Position numbers and translations under genes: made by a program
The notes under the pieces: generated by a model
What the model was told of the DNA's origin: nothing
What the model saw: only the letters and a program-made list of their open reading frames with translations
Database searches by the model: none
Shown: piece by piece, positions 63,514-64,000 of the stretch
Numbering within the stretch: the stretch's first letter is position 1
Layout: each line of letters starts with the position of its first letter
Assembly: GCA_964399985.1 (NCBI GenBank)
Contig: CAYNRY010000001.1
Coordinates: 434,001 to 498,000, forward strand
Source of the DNA: Micavibrio_B sp964399985
GTDB taxonomy: Bacteria; Pseudomonadota; Alphaproteobacteria; Micavibrionales; Micavibrionaceae
Reading direction: 5' to 3'
DNA: 64,000 nt

Positions 63514-64000
63514 CTATGCCTTTCCAGTTCTTTTTCTTAAATGATTGAGTAGATCGATTGAGGTAATCAAACCCAGAAATTTTCCGTTTTCCGTCACGGA
63601 TGCTATGCGGCCTTTTTCAAAAATGGGCAGTAAATCCGAAATCGTTTGGGATACGTCGACGGTCACAAGATTTTCCGTCATAATCTGTCCGGCTTCTGCC
63701 TGAAAACCATTGGGATTGCTGATAACATTCATCAAAACATCTGTTTCGTCGATCAGGCCGATAATCTCGTCATTTTCAATGACCGGAACTTGTGACACAT
63801 CGAACATTTTCATCTTGGCATAGACTTGCTGCAGATTATCTTTAGGCGATACAAAAGTAACATCGCCACTTTTATAAGGGCGGGCGATTAAATCCCGTAA
63901 GTCATCTGCCGGTACTTCCGGCGGCGTCAAGCCCTGATCGTTCAGCCAGAACGGATTATAAATCTTCGACAGATATTTGTTGCCGCTGTCGCAGACAAAG
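63514..64000 (-). CDS. Cystathionine beta-synthase-type protein, 3' part only
   Basis: The frame is open to the right edge. It begins FVCDSGNKYLSKIYNPFWLN, the characteristic end of the PLP domain in cystathionine beta-synthase, then has a pair of CBS domains at the C-terminus (VSPKDNLQQVYAKMKMFDVS, then VIENDEIIGLIDETDVL). The TTG near 63930 is internal, not the start. Three bases before the PLP gene, so co-transcribed. CBS domains may bind adenosyl ligands. Confidence 0.85.
   Translation of the reverse strand, partial: FVCDSGNKYLSKIYNPFWLNDQGLTPPEVPADDLRDLIARPYKSGDVTFVSPKDNLQQVYAKMKMFDVSQVPVIENDEIIGLIDETDVLMNVISNPNGFQAEAGQIMTENLVTVDVSQTISDLLPIFEKGRIASVTENGKFLGLITSIDLLNHLRKRTGKA

Noticed and set aside
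1..64000. CRISPR array, prophage, transposase or integron
   Set aside because: No regularly spaced repeats, cas genes, integrase, transposase or phage structural genes were seen in any part of the window.

Overview
The window reads as chromosomal DNA of a free-living, flagellated alphaproteobacterium of moderate G+C. The clues are an alphaproteobacterial SOS box (GTTC-N7-GTTC) in front of recA, the cell-cycle kinase CckA directly behind flhB, a DUF1013/TrcR protein, small DUF1192 and DUF465 proteins, a Rieske/cytochrome b/cytochrome c1 operon, and the flgB-flgC-fliE ... fliQ-fliR-flhB order. The mixture would suit Micavibrionales or a Rhodospirillales-like lineage, but the order cannot be fixed from sequence alone. 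Genes are packed very tightly, with many 4-base ATGA overlaps and several convergent 3' overlaps. No rRNA, CRISPR array, prophage, transposase or insertion sequence was seen. One tRNA (Leu, CAA) is present.

Layout. 1-10.6 kb is motility: the end of cheZ, a large periplasmic TPR protein, a leftward flhX-like/fliO/fliP group and rightward flgB, flgC, fliE, fliQ, fliR, flhB. A pilin-like gene in antisense and a cluster of palindromes sit between fliE and fliQ. 10.6-20.3 kb holds cckA, a secreted HExxH protein, recA, a Bcr/CflA exporter, smpB, dapA and a soluble lytic transglycosylase whose start codon is unclear because a palindromic repeat lies in its leader. 20.3-28.7 kb holds a leftward MoxR-DUF58-DUF4159-membrane protein operon, a rightward DUF1285/CCA-transferase pair and trmL. 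29.2-36.2 kb holds the cytochrome bc1 operon with its own good promoter, followed by a DUF924 protein, a Na/Pi symporter-like protein and an ALDH7-type dehydrogenase. 36.4-40.5 kb is a run of small or poorly known genes including trcR and bdhA. 40.5-48.2 kb holds gloB, a BioC/NDUFAF5-like methyltransferase, an unusual 887-residue methyltransferase fusion, comF, a UbiH-type hydroxylase, grxC and a nitrilase-family gene. 48.3-57.6 kb holds kup, an esterase, a PhnA-domain protein, an HNH protein, two related tiny membrane proteins, dsbB, exoD, tRNA-Leu, an LpxH-like phosphoesterase with a glycosyltransferase, and a radical SAM gene. 57.7-64 kb holds an MBOAT/SGNH acyltransferase pair behind tyrA, a divergent lipoprotein gene and a transsulfuration pair that runs off the right edge.

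The features most worth a second look are: (1) the 887-residue protein, a class I methyltransferase followed by two copies of a domain that resembles a degenerate Nudix fold; (2) an insertion of about 68 residues in cytochrome b that appears to add two membrane helices; (3) the flagellar operon split by an antisense pilin-like gene and palindromic repeats; (4) a dispersed 20-bp palindrome used once as the recA terminator and once lying inside the transglycosylase leader; (5) two neighbouring tiny membrane proteins sharing an N-terminal signature; and (6) perfect inverted repeats that look like operators.
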